A stretch of 64,000 nt of DNA from assembly GCA_963691905.1 (NCBI GenBank), contig OY829894.1, forward strand, positions 434,001-498,000, read 5' to 3'. Below, in pieces: positions 16,746 through 26,800 of the stretch. The notes under the pieces are model-generated. The model did not search any database and was not told the origin of the DNA. It saw only the letters and a program-made list of their open reading frames with translations. This stretch comes from QGON01 sp963691905. GTDB taxonomy: Bacteria > Pseudomonadota > Gammaproteobacteria > Chromatiales > Chromatiaceae. Both the position numbers and the translations under genes were made by a program. How positions within the stretch are numbered: the first letter of the stretch is position 1; the number at the start of each line of letters is the position of its first letter.

Positions 16746-19700
16746 ATGCAAAAAGATCTGAAGAGTCGAAAGCCGACCATTTTTCTGGTCGTGATTTTGA
16801 TGTTGATTGCAGCTCTGGTGGCTGCTGCGACCTTTATCCTGCTCTATAGGGCTGCATTCAGTCAGCATCTTCACCACCTTTCAATAAACGTCAATCAACA
16901 GGCCCAGCTGATTGGCGCTGTGGCCCGCTTTGATCGGAAATATGCCGAATATTACGAGCAGGATGCGGCAAATGCCACACTGTCCCAGATTGATGATGCC
17001 TTACGATCCCAATCGTTCCTGAAAGGGTCTGAGGAGTTTATTGTGGGTCGGCGTCTGGGAGACACCATAAAAGTCATCAGCCGAACGAAAAATTTTGTGG
17101 CGGCGGATCCCCCGAATACACTCCCTTGGTCTGCAAAGCCCGGTGAAGCCGGTTCCCCCATGCGTCAGGCCCTGGCCGGAAAACAGGGTACCATGGTGTT
17201 GTGGGACTATCGGGGTGCAGAAGTGATGGCCGCTTTTGCACCGGTGCAAGAACTCGGGATAGGTCTCGTCATCAAGACGGATGTGGCGGATGTCAGGGCG
17301 CCCTATCTCCGTGCAGGCATTCTAGTTGCAGTGGTTTCAGTAGTGTTGGTTTTGCTGGGATCGATACTGGTCCATAGGGTCACGCGGCCGATAATCAACA
17401 ATCTGGAATCCTCTGATGCACGCTATCGCAACCTGCTGGATAACATGGCTAACTGTGTTGCTGTCTATCAGGCGGTCGATGATGGTGAAGACTTCATCTT
17501 CAGCGATTTCAATCAGGCGGGGGAGCGTGCGGAACAGGTTGTGAAAGCCGACTTGATCGGCCAGCGTGTGTCGAAAGTTTTTCCTGAGGTTAAGGTATTT
17601 GGTCTTTTTGACGTACTGCAGCGGGTATGGAAAACAGGAAAACCGGAACAATTTCCCATGGCGTTTTACCGGGATGATCGTATTTCAGGATGGCGAGACA
17701 ACTACATTTACAAACTCAACTCTGGAGAAGTCGTCGCTATTTATGAGGATGTCACTGAAAAGAAAACCGCAGAACAAAAGCTGGCGGACTCTGAGCGAAT
17801 CTTAAGCACTATTGTTGATGCAACGCCGGATTGGATCTTTATCAAGGATCACCAGTATCGTTATCTTTTTGCCAATGAGAGTTATGCCCGTTCAATTGGA
17901 ACGCAGGTGGAATCGATGCTCGGTAAAACTGACGAGGAGTTGGGGTTCCCAACGGAACTGATCCAGGGTGATGATGAGAGGGGGATCAGGGGGTTTCGTC
18001 ACGATGATAGAGATGTTTTACAGGGAGAGCACATCCACAATCCCCATGATCCTGCAACGTTTGCGGATGGCTCCCTGCACGTCTTTGATACACATAAGAT
18101 GCCCCTATACGGCACGAATGACCAAATCTATGGGGTGCTTGGTATTGCGAGGGATATCACTGCTCTTGACCAAATCCTTAACGATTTACGCATCAATGAT
18201 GCCAGGCTTTCCCTGGCTGAGGCTATCGGCCAGCTTGGCCACTGGGATTGGGATATTGTCAGTAACAGACTGACTTGGTCTGATGAAATCTTCCGTATCT
18301 TTGGGCAGGAGCCTGGAAGCATGCAGGAGACCTATGAGACTTTTCTGAATACTGTGCATGCTGAAGACCGCGAGCGGGTCAAGGATGCGGTCAATGCGGC
18401 TCTTGAAAGTGGTGAACCCTATAGCATCGACCATCGAATCGTCCTTGCCGATGGAAACATCCGTTGGGTCCATGAAGAGGCGGAACTGGAGAGGGATGAG
18501 GGGGGCTTCCCACTCAAGATGTTGGGCGTGGTTCTCGATATCACCAGCCTGAAAGAGGCGGAAGAGAAGGCGGAACAGCAACGTATCTTCCTGCAGAATA
18601 CTATCGATGGTATTACCGATCCGGTACGCGTGATCGATCACGATTACAATGTCCTGCTCATGAACAGTGCCGCCAAGGCCGCTGCGTTCAAGCAGGCCGA
18701 CAGCAAGCAGTGTCTGAAGTGCTACCAGGCGGGACATGGACTGGAGCGTCCCTGTGATGAGCTCGAAGATCCGCTCTATGATCATCCCTGTCCCATGAAA
18801 ACGGTATTTTTTACCGGCAAACCGATGGTTATCACCGAAACGCTGGCTGACAGTAGCGGTAAGATGAGAACCTATGAACTCTCATTCAGTCCTCTGCGTA
18901 CGCTGGGAGGGGAGTTGCAGGGTGTCATTGAGACGAGCCGGGATATCACTGATCGTCTGGGGATGGAACGTAGCCTGCTTGAGAAAGAGAGTCACCTCGA
19001 ACAGTTGACCTATTTGGACCAATTGACCCAGCTTCCCAATCGTCTGTTGTTCATGGATCGTCTGCGTTTGGGGATCAGCGCGGCCCATCGTGAAAACCAT
19101 CCACTGGCAGTAATCTACATCGATCTTGATCGTTTCAAGCAGATCAATGAGAGCTTTGGTCATGATATTGGTGATCAGTTACTGCTCGATGTGGCATTAC
19201 GCCTGCGGGGTACATTACGGGAGGACGATACGCTTGCCCGGTTCAGTGGGGATGAGTTCGCCGTGATTACCGGCTATCTGAAACAGCCGGAACACAGCGC
19301 TGTTCTGGCGCAGAAACTTCTCCGCAGTTTTGACCAACCGTTTGAAGTCGCTCAGCATCAACTCTATCTGACCGCAAGTGTCGGTATCAGTATCTATCCG
19401 CAAGATGGCACCGATGCCGATGACCTGTTGCGTGATGCCAATACGGCAATGTTTCAGGCCAAGGGCGAAGGCATAAACAGTTTTCAGTTCTATGAGGACG
19501 ATATGACAGCCCAGGCCTTTGAACATGTGCTGATGGAGACCAGTCTTCGTGGCGCTTTGGAAGAGGGTCAATTGCGGCTCTACTATCAGCCGCAGATCAG
19601 TCTTGAGAACGGCAGGATCATTGGCGCCGAAGCGTTATTGCGTTGGGAACACCCCGATATGGGGCTTGTTTCTCCCGCCAAGTTTATCCCGTTGGCTGAG

Positions 19701-20297
19701 GAGACAGGTTTGATTCTGCCGATCGGAGAGTGGGTGACACGAACGGCCTGTCGGCAGCTGAAAACGTGGCAGGACGCAGGTATCGAGTTGGGAAGCATGG
19801 CGATCAATCTTTCAGCCAAACAGTTCAGAGCATTGAATCTGCTGGAGACAGTGACCGGCATACTCCAGGAAACGGGCTGCCCGGCACAGAGGGTCGAGTT
19901 TGAGATCACCGAGAGCCAGATCATGGCGAATCCCCAACGATCCATCCAGATGCTGGACAAGCTGCGTGATCTTGGTATTGGGGTTTCGATTGATGATTTC
20001 GGTACGGGATACTCGTCCATGGGGCAGCTGAAAAGTTTGCCGATCACGAAACTGAAAATCGATCGCGTCTTCGTGCGGGATGTCGCGGAGAATGCCAACG
20101 ATCAGGCGATCGCTGAGGCCATAGTTGCGATGGCCAAAGCGTTGGGTCTGGTAGTCATCGCCGAAGGCGTGGAGACAGAGTCGCAGAAACAGTGCCTGCA
20201 ACAGATGGGTTGTCAGCAAGTGCAGGGTTTTCTTTACCAGCGGCCCGTGCCAGCTGAAGAATTTGCCCGATATGTAGAGGAGGTGGGGCTGGCGTAG
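16746..20297 (+). CDS. Membrane PAS-GGDEF-EAL cyclic-di-GMP protein
   Basis: 1183 residues. A transmembrane helix at 12-34, a periplasmic sensor segment (about 35-180) and a second helix near 185-208 are followed by several PAS domains between about 220 and 740. The GGDEF domain (about 750-910) carries SGDEF instead of GGDEF, with an upstream RxxD product-inhibition site (REDD). The EAL domain (about 925-1175) has EALLRW, NLSAKQF, ESQIM and DDFGTGYSS, the residues needed for metal binding and c-di-GMP hydrolysis. Either cyclase or phosphodiesterase activity is possible; the intact EAL favours the latter. It is a single-gene unit. Confidence 0.93.
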   Translation: MQKDLKSRKPTIFLVVILMLIAALVAAATFILLYRAAFSQHLHHLSINVNQQAQLIGAVARFDRKYAEYYEQDAANATLSQIDDALRSQSFLKGSEEFIVGRRLGDTIKVISRTKNFVAADPPNTLPWSAKPGEAGSPMRQALAGKQGTMVLWDYRGAEVMAAFAPVQELGIGLVIKTDVADVRAPYLRAGILVAVVSVVLVLLGSILVHRVTRPIINNLESSDARYRNLLDNMANCVAVYQAVDDGEDFIFSDFNQAGERAEQVVKADLIGQRVSKVFPEVKVFGLFDVLQRVWKTGKPEQFPMAFYRDDRISGWRDNYIYKLNSGEVVAIYEDVTEKKTAEQKLADSERILSTIVDATPDWIFIKDHQYRYLFANESYARSIGTQVESMLGKTDEELGFPTELIQGDDERGIRGFRHDDRDVLQGEHIHNPHDPATFADGSLHVFDTHKMPLYGTNDQIYGVLGIARDITALDQILNDLRINDARLSLAEAIGQLGHWDWDIVSNRLTWSDEIFRIFGQEPGSMQETYETFLNTVHAEDRERVKDAVNAALESGEPYSIDHRIVLADGNIRWVHEEAELERDEGGFPLKMLGVVLDITSLKEAEEKAEQQRIFLQNTIDGITDPVRVIDHDYNVLLMNSAAKAAAFKQADSKQCLKCYQAGHGLERPCDELEDPLYDHPCPMKTVFFTGKPMVITETLADSSGKMRTYELSFSPLRTLGGELQGVIETSRDITDRLGMERSLLEKESHLEQLTYLDQLTQLPNRLLFMDRLRLGISAAHRENHPLAVIYIDLDRFKQINESFGHDIGDQLLLDVALRLRGTLREDDTLARFSGDEFAVITGYLKQPEHSAVLAQKLLRSFDQPFEVAQHQLYLTASVGISIYPQDGTDADDLLRDANTAMFQAKGEGINSFQFYEDDMTAQAFEHVLMETSLRGALEEGQLRLYYQPQISLENGRIIGAEALLRWEHPDMGLVSPAKFIPLAEETGLILPIGEWVTRTACRQLKTWQDAGIELGSMAINLSAKQFRALNLLETVTGILQETGCPAQRVEFEITESQIMANPQRSIQMLDKLRDLGIGVSIDDFGTGYSSMGQLKSLPITKLKIDRVFVRDVAENANDQAIAEAIVAMAKALGLVVIAEGVETESQKQCLQQMGCQQVQGFLYQRPVPAEEFARYVEEVGLA

Positions 20298-20383
20298 CGT
20301 GGTGATTGGGAATGGATCTCAACCAAGCCAAAAGAACAGGGTTTGCTGGCAGCGCCTTCCGGTGGAATGACTATGGAATAGTG

Positions 20384-20389
20384 TATAAT
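20384..20389 (+). promoter_or_regulatory. Candidate -10 hexamer for sugar transferase gene
   Basis: A perfect TATAAT about 115 bases before the sugar transferase start, in the intergenic gap after the EAL gene. No recognisable -35 hexamer at 16-18 bases upstream, so support is weak. Confidence 0.28.
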
Positions 20390-20504
20390 CCTCCGAGGTT
20401 GGGAAGCAGCGGACGTTTTGCCTGCTGGTTATATTGAGAGTCAGCTCTGATTACGAGTGTCTATGACTCGCTGATTCATCATTTTGGAGTGAATCGACTG
20501 TTCG

Positions 20505-21899
20505 ATGATCAGGTTGTTCGGCTACTTCATTTCAAAGTCATTTCTTATTTTGGGGGAGATTGAGATCCTTGTCTTTGCAGGATCCGTCTGGCTGGCCCTC
20601 TATATCCAACACTTTTTCTCCTCCCAAAGCATGGGTGGACTACCCGAAGAGATGCTGCCGTCAGCCAGCGTTTATGCGCTGGTGATGATGAGTTCCATGA
20701 TCGCTCTGGGACTTTACCAGCGCGGTGTCCTGGAGCGTGCGTCAGGGTTCGTACTGCGGCTGCTGATCGTCTTTGGTATCGGCGCGGTCCTGATGAGTCT
20801 TATCTTCTATATCTGGCCCGAGATCTCGATTCCCCGAAAAGAGTTCGGTCTCAGTCTGCTGATCTCCATGGCGGGTGTACTGATTTTGAGGTCGATTTTT
20901 GTCCGGGTAACAGGCGCTGATTCCCGAAAGCGGCGTGTATTGGTTCTGGGAACCGGCATCAATGCCGACAGAATTGAAGAGCTCTATATTCAAAACCCGA
21001 CCCTGGGGTTTGTCGTTGTCGGTTTTGTAAACCTGGGGGACAGCATCAGTCTCATTGATGACTACCGGCAGATTCCCAAGGAGCAGGATCTCTACGACAT
21101 CGCGATTCGCATGGCGGTGGATGAGATTGTGGTTGCGGTGGATGACCGCCGAAAGGGCCTGCCCGTCAATGAGTTGCTTGATTGCAAGATGCGTGGAGTG
21201 GAGATACTCGACCTGCTGACCTTTTTTGAAAAGGAGGATGCAATTATCAAGATCGACCTGTTGCATCCCAGCTGGATATTCTTCTCAACCGGCTTCTACA
21301 GCGGTGCATTAGCAATCCATCTGAAACGGGGCATGGATATCGTCACCAGTCTCATACTGTTGATCTTGTTTTTGCCGGTGATGTTATTTATCGCGATCAC
21401 CAGCCTGATCAGCTCAGCCGGTCGCCATCCTGTATTCTATCATCAGACCCGTGTTGGTAAGGATGGCAAGCTGTTCCGTATCCACAAATTCCGCAGTATG
21501 AAGGTGAACGCCGAGGCGGATGGTGCCCGCTGGGCGAGCAGGAACGATACCCGCGTGACCCGTTTGGGTGGTTTCCTGCGCTTTGCGCGGCTCGATGAAT
21601 TGCCCCAACTCTATAATGTACTCAAGGGGGATATGAGCCTGGTCGGTCCCCGGCCTGAACGTCCTGAGTTCGTGCAGCGCCTGAGCCAGGAGATTCCATT
21701 CTATTCGGAGCGTCACCGGGTAAAACCGGGGATGACCGGTTGGGCTCAGCTGATGTACGCCTATGCCGCCAACCGGGAGGATACCCGTAAGAAGCTGGAA
21801 TATGATCTCTACTATGTGAAAAATACCGGTCTCTTTCTGGACCTGATCATCCTGCTCGAAACGGTGGAAGTCGTGTTGTTGGCCAAGGGCGCGAGATGA
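20505..21899 (+). CDS. Polyprenyl-phosphate sugar transferase, exosortase/PEP-CTERM-associated type
   Basis: 464 residues. Four to five N-terminal membrane helices (about 10-140), a CoA-binding-like Rossmann region (KRRVLVLGTGINADRIEEL) and another helix (TSLILLILFLPVMLFIAI) precede the bacterial sugar transferase domain. That domain has KFRSMKVNAE, RLDELPQLYNVLKGDMSLVG and PRPERPEFV. It transfers a sugar phosphate to undecaprenyl phosphate to begin exopolysaccharide synthesis at the inner membrane. The layout matches the TIGR03013-type transferases found with exosortase systems. No other EPS gene adjoins it, but a PEP-CTERM-like protein lies about 9 kb away. Confidence 0.88.
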   Translation: MIRLFGYFISKSFLILGEIEILVFAGSVWLALYIQHFFSSQSMGGLPEEMLPSASVYALVMMSSMIALGLYQRGVLERASGFVLRLLIVFGIGAVLMSLIFYIWPEISIPRKEFGLSLLISMAGVLILRSIFVRVTGADSRKRRVLVLGTGINADRIEELYIQNPTLGFVVVGFVNLGDSISLIDDYRQIPKEQDLYDIAIRMAVDEIVVAVDDRRKGLPVNELLDCKMRGVEILDLLTFFEKEDAIIKIDLLHPSWIFFSTGFYSGALAIHLKRGMDIVTSLILLILFLPVMLFIAITSLISSAGRHPVFYHQTRVGKDGKLFRIHKFRSMKVNAEADGARWASRNDTRVTRLGGFLRFARLDELPQLYNVLKGDMSLVGPRPERPEFVQRLSQEIPFYSERHRVKPGMTGWAQLMYAYAANREDTRKKLEYDLYYVKNTGLFLDLIILLETVEVVLLAKGAR

Positions 21900-21907
21900 G
21901 TTGGGTT

Positions 21908-21982
21908 GCCGGTTCCGCTACGCTTGAATCGGCCTGCCAGGATAAACGTAGGCTTGATCAAGCGCAGCGGATCAGGCATTTT
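21908..21982. repeat. Palindromic repeat, family B (copy 1)
   Basis: Two hairpin units: GCCGGTTCCGCTACGCTTGA with its partner, and GTAGGCTTGATCAAGCGCAG followed by CGGATCAGGC. Similar paired units with the core TCAAGCGTAGCGGA recur near 30754 and 59251. Sits between two convergent genes. Confidence 0.72.
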
Positions 21983-21990
21983 CAACGGAA

Positions 21991-23265
21991 TCAACTCACC
22001 GCCGCCAGCGCCAACAGAGCGGTTCCATAGGCTGCCTGTTGCTGCACTGCCCGTTCCACCGGAACACCCAATAACCTCTGCCGAATCCGCCGCCAGGGTT
22101 CATTGCCCGCACCGCCTCCTATCGAGATAACCCGTCTGGGTGCGGGTGCGCCCAAACGTTGCAGAAGCGCGTAACCCTCCCGCTCGATATTGGCGATACC
22201 CTCAAGAATGCCCTGAAAATAGCGCGCATCGTCTTCTGGACGGGGTTCGAGGCGGGGTGCAAAACCGGGATCATTGACCGGGAAACGCTCACCAGGCTGT
22301 AACAGCGGATAATAGTTGAGCCCGGTCGGATTATCCGGCTCTATCTGCTGTGTCAGAGTGGCCATCTCTTCCCGGCTGAATAGATCCGCGCAGACGGCGC
22401 CACCGCTGTTGGAAGCACCGCCAACCAGCCAATGCTCTCCAAGCCGGTGGCTGTAGATGCCAAATTCCGCTGCAAATACCGGCTGGTCAGAAAGGATCTT
22501 CAACACCAGTGTACTGCCCAGGGAGGTGACGGCGTCTCCGATCTCCGCCGCGCCGGTCGCGAGTGTTGCGGCATTGCTGTCGGTAGTACCCGTGACAATG
22601 CGCGCGCAGGCGGGCAGGCCTGTTGCGTTTGCCACCCCATCGCTTAATCTGCCGATGATCGCCCCAGGCGGTCGCACGTCGGGCAGGCAGCCCGGCGGCA
22701 GCACCAGGGATTCCATCCAGGTGGGCCAGCAACGTTGCACCGGGTCATATCCCAGTTTCAGACAGTTGTTCTCGTCACTGAGACCAAAATGGCCACTGAG
22801 CCTGCCGAGTATCCAATCTGCCTGATGCAGTGCCAGGAAATTTTCGCTATCGATCTGCCGCCGCAGATAGAGCAGTTTGGCAAGGCTGGAGGATGCGCTG
22901 TTGACCGGACTGCTTGCAGGGGCCGCTTGAGCCAGTTCGGGCAGGAGAGCCTTGCTGCGGCTGTCGTTATACATCAGGGCGGTGGTGAGCGGCGAACCCT
23001 GCGGGTCGCAGAGCAACAGGGTGGAGGATGTCCCGTCGACCGCGATGGCCTGTACATCTACCCCCTTGAGCTGTTGGGCGACCGATAACAGCACTTCCAA
23101 CACTGTATCCCACCAGTATTCCGGGCGTTGTTCGCTGCTGCCTTCATCCCCCCGTTCGGGAGGCGGAAGGTCGCTAACAGCCTCTGCAATGACCGCTTTT
23201 TCACTATTAATGGCAATTGCCCGGACGCCCGAGGTGCCGAGATCGATGCCAATGTAACAGTTCAT
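21991..23265 (-). CDS. FGGY-family carbohydrate kinase (pentulose kinase-like)
   Basis: 424 residues, shorter than the roughly 480-500 usual for xylulokinase. It has the ASKHA ATPase fold: the phosphate-1 loop is GIDLGTSGVRAIAIN, the catalytic region contains AVDGTSSTLLL, and the adenosine site is ISIGGGAGNEPWRRI near the C-terminus. The substrate-binding half has LMYNDSR and a GTTDSNAA block. The overall pattern resembles D-ribulose/xylulose kinases of the cyanobacterial and plant XK-1 type. Substrate is not certain. Its start lies 3 bases after the queF stop on the same strand, so the two are probably one transcript. Confidence 0.85.
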   Translation of the reverse strand: MNCYIGIDLGTSGVRAIAINSEKAVIAEAVSDLPPPERGDEGSSEQRPEYWWDTVLEVLLSVAQQLKGVDVQAIAVDGTSSTLLLCDPQGSPLTTALMYNDSRSKALLPELAQAAPASSPVNSASSSLAKLLYLRRQIDSENFLALHQADWILGRLSGHFGLSDENNCLKLGYDPVQRCWPTWMESLVLPPGCLPDVRPPGAIIGRLSDGVANATGLPACARIVTGTTDSNAATLATGAAEIGDAVTSLGSTLVLKILSDQPVFAAEFGIYSHRLGEHWLVGGASNSGGAVCADLFSREEMATLTQQIEPDNPTGLNYYPLLQPGERFPVNDPGFAPRLEPRPEDDARYFQGILEGIANIEREGYALLQRLGAPAPRRVISIGGGAGNEPWRRIRQRLLGVPVERAVQQQAAYGTALLALAAVS

Positions 23266-23268
23266 GGG

Positions 23269-23658
23269 TTAGGGCAGGGTGACGGGGTTCGGGGCTGTCC
23301 AGTCGTCGGCCTTGTGGTCGGCCACCACCGTCGTATAGATGCCACCGCGCACATTGAATTCTGCGGTCAGTCGCATATAGCGGGGCTGAGTGGCGGCTAC
23401 CAGATCGCTCAGAATCTCGTTGGTGATAGCCTCGTGAAAGGCCCCTTCGTCACGGAACGACCAGATGTACATCTTGAGCGCCTTGAGTTCAACGCACTGT
23501 TTGTCAGGTACATACTCAAGGGTCATCTCCGCGAAATCCGGCTGGCCTGTTTTGGGGCAGAGACAGGTGAATTCTGGGATGCTGATGCGGATGGTGTAGT
23601 CCCGCTCCGGCCGTGGATTATCGAAGGTTTCCAATTCTTTGCTGGGCTGACTGGGCAT
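23269..23658 (-). CDS. queF: NADPH-dependent 7-cyano-7-deazaguanine reductase QueF, short type
   Basis: 129 residues from ATG 23658. A longer frame exists but adds a hydrophobic stretch foreign to the family. QueF reduces preQ0 to preQ1 in queuosine synthesis. The catalytic cysteine is in FTCLCPKTGQPDFAE, and the substrate/NADPH motif is ELKALKMYIWSFRDEGAFHE, with the conserved Glu and the FHE end. Length fits the unimodular (type I) homologue rather than the double-domain enzyme of E. coli. The 175-base gap to smc is very AT-rich and must hold divergent promoters. Confidence 0.95.
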   Translation of the reverse strand: MPSQPSKELETFDNPRPERDYTIRISIPEFTCLCPKTGQPDFAEMTLEYVPDKQCVELKALKMYIWSFRDEGAFHEAITNEILSDLVAATQPRYMRLTAEFNVRGGIYTTVVADHKADDWTAPNPVTLP

Positions 23659-23833
23659 GCTTTTTTTGTCACAGGATAGATTGATTTGCCGATGATTATA
23701 CGGGAGTATCTCTTCACTCAGAAGAGACGGCTTAATTACAATAAAAAACAACAAGATAAAATAAACTATTAAAGTTAATTATTCTATAATTCTCCCTGTA
23801 TCAACGGCGAATTTTCGTGTATCTTAGCGGCCC

Positions 23834-26800
23834 ATGCGACTGGAGAAAATCAAACTCGCCGGATTCAAATCGTTTGTCGATCCGACAACGGTTCCCATGC
23901 CCAGCAATCTGGTGGGTGTTGTTGGTCCGAATGGCTGTGGAAAATCCAATGTCATCGACGCTGTGCGTTGGGTCATGGGGGAGAGTTCCGCCAAGATGCT
24001 GCGTGGCGAGTCGATGGCCGATGTCATCTTCAACGGCTCCAGCGTCCGCAAACCGGTAGGAACTGCTGTTGTCGAACTGATCTTCGACAACAGTGAGGGC
24101 AGGGCGGGCGGACAGTACGCCCAGTACAGCCAGATCTCGATAAAGCGGCAGGTCTCCCGGGACGGTCAGTCGCTCTACTCTCTCAATGGCATCCGCTGCC
24201 GCCGCCGGGATGTTACCGATCTCTTTCTCGGCACCGGGCTTGGGCCGCGCAGTTATTCAATCATCGAACAGGGCATGATCTCCCGCCTCATAGAGGCGCG
24301 CCCGGAGGATCTGCGCGTCTTTCTGGAAGAGGCGGCGGGTATCTCCAAATATAAAGAGCGTCGCCGGGAGACCGAGAAACGCATCCGCCATACCCGGGAA
24401 AACCTTGAGCGCCTAACCGACCTGCGGGACGAGGTCGCGAAACAGCTGCAACACCTGCAACGGCAAGCTGCTACCGCGGAGAAATACCAGCATTTCAAGC
24501 AGGAGGAGCGGCAGGTAAAGGCGGAGTTGCTGGCGCTGCGCTGGCGCACCCTGGATGAGGATCTGCAACAGCGTGAACGCAAATTGGCCGAGTTGGAGAA
24601 TCTGCTTGAAGCCGCACTCGCCGGTCAGCGCAAGTTAGAGGCCGACATCGAGTCGGATCGGGAAAAACATACGGAAGCCAATGATCGCTTCAATGAGGTG
24701 CAAGGCCAATTCTACGCCCTGGGCGCAGAGATCTCCGGACTGGAGCAATCGATCCAGTTTGCCCGCGATACCAAGAGACAGCAGGAGTTGGATCTGGAAC
24801 AGGTCGAGCAGACCTGGCAGGAGTCGGATGCCCACCGTTCCCAGGATGAGGCACGACTGGAGGAACTGAACGGCCACCTGATGCTGGAGGAGCCCCGCCT
24901 GGAAGAGGCGCGGGCGTTGGAGAGCGAGACGACTGAGGCGTTGCTCCAGGCTGAGCAGGCAATGCAGACCTGGCAGGCAGAGTGGGATCAGTTCAACCAG
25001 CAGGCGGCGGAACCAGCGCAAACCGCGCAGGTCGAGCGAACCCGCATCAACCACCTGGAACAGCAAGGCGATAACCTGCAGCGCCGCCTGCAGCGTCTGG
25101 ATGAAGAGCTGGGGCGTCTCGACGATACCCGTCTGCTGGCGGAGATCGACGAACTCGAGGCGCTGGAGCAGGAGCAGGAGGCGCGGGTCGAAACCCTGCA
25201 GGAGCAGCTGGCCGGCAAAGTCGAGGAGATCAATGCCCAGCGTGAGGCCAACAGCCAGTCTGCCCGTCGACTCGATCAGGCAAGGGCCGAACTACAATCG
25301 GGAAAAGGGCGGCAGGCCTCCCTTGAGGCCTTGCAGCAGGCGGCGCTTGGTAAGCAGGGCGATGAGGTGGCGCAGTGGCTGGAACAGAGTGATCTGCAGC
25401 AGGCGGCAAGGCTGGCGCAGAGTCTCAAGGTGGCGCCTCGCTGGCAGCGGGCGGTTGAGATCGTGCTCGGTTTTCACCTGCAGGCGGTTTGTGTCGACAC
25501 CCTCGATGATTTGAAAGATCACCTTGAAGGACTACAGAAAGGCGCCCTGACTCTGGTCGAAAGATCGACCCCATCCTCTTCCGGGAGTTTTGGCAACGAG
25601 AGTCTGCTGGCGCAGGTCGAATCGACCTATCCCATGGAGAGTCTGTTGGGCAGCGTGCGTATTGCTGAGGATTTGGACACTGCATTGATGATGCGCCGCA
25701 GCCTTCCCGCAGGCGCCTCGATCATCACACCGGAAGGCCACTGGATCGGTTCCAACTGGCTGCGAATTACCCGGGAACGTGATGAAAGCGCCGGTGTGCT
25801 GGCCAGGGGAGAAGATCTGCGAAGACTGCTGGTAGAACTGGCGGAACAGGAGGCGATGGCTGAGGGTCTGGTGGAGTCGGTGGAAAACGGCAGGGCCGCG
25901 CTGCAGCAGATCGAACAGGCGAGGGAACAGGCCCAATCCGCCTATAATGATGTCAATCGCAAACTCTCCGAAATCAGGGCCAATCTCAGCGGCAAGCGCA
26001 CCCGTGCCGATCACCTGCGCCAGCGCCGGGATCAACTTCAGCAGGAGCAGCTTGAGATCCGTGAACAGATCGGGTCAGATCGTGAGCTGATGGAGAAGAC
26101 GCGGCAACATCTGCACGCTGCACTGGAGGCGATGGAGACCCTGGGCAAACGGCGTGAGGCGTTGGTGCAGCGAAGGGATACCTTGCGGGATCAGCTTACT
26201 CAGGTTAGAGAGCGCGTCAATCAGCAGCGCAGCCTGACTCATCAGGCGGCACTGCAGATCGAATCGATGCGCACAGCACAGCGCTCCCTGGTGCAGAATC
26301 TGGACCGCATGCGCAGCCAGCTGAGCCATCTGGCAGAACGCCGGGATGAACTCAAGGGGCTGCTTGCCGCTGGTCATGAGCCGTTGCAGTTACAGATTGC
26401 AGAACTGGAAGAGAAGCTGGCGCAGCGTGTGATTGTGGAGAAGGCTCTCGCCGATGTACGCAGTGGACTTGAAAGGGTGGATGCGCAACTTCGCACCCTT
26501 GAGCAGGAGCGCCACAAGGCCGAACAGCAGGTGCTGGAACGACGTGGCCATCTCGACCAGAGCCGTCTGCAACGCCAGGAGGTTCTGGTGCGTTGCAAGA
26601 CGCTGGAGGAGCAGCTGCGGGAGACCGGCATGGAGGCAGAGGCACTCTTTCGCGAGATGCAGGAAGATGCCACAGAACAGGCCTGGCAGCAGCGGGTGGA
26701 GAGGCTGGGCATGAGAATCCAGCGTCTGGGTCCGATCAATCTGGCGGCCATTGATGAGTTCCAGGAGCAGTCGGAGCGGATCAAATATCTGGATGAGCAG

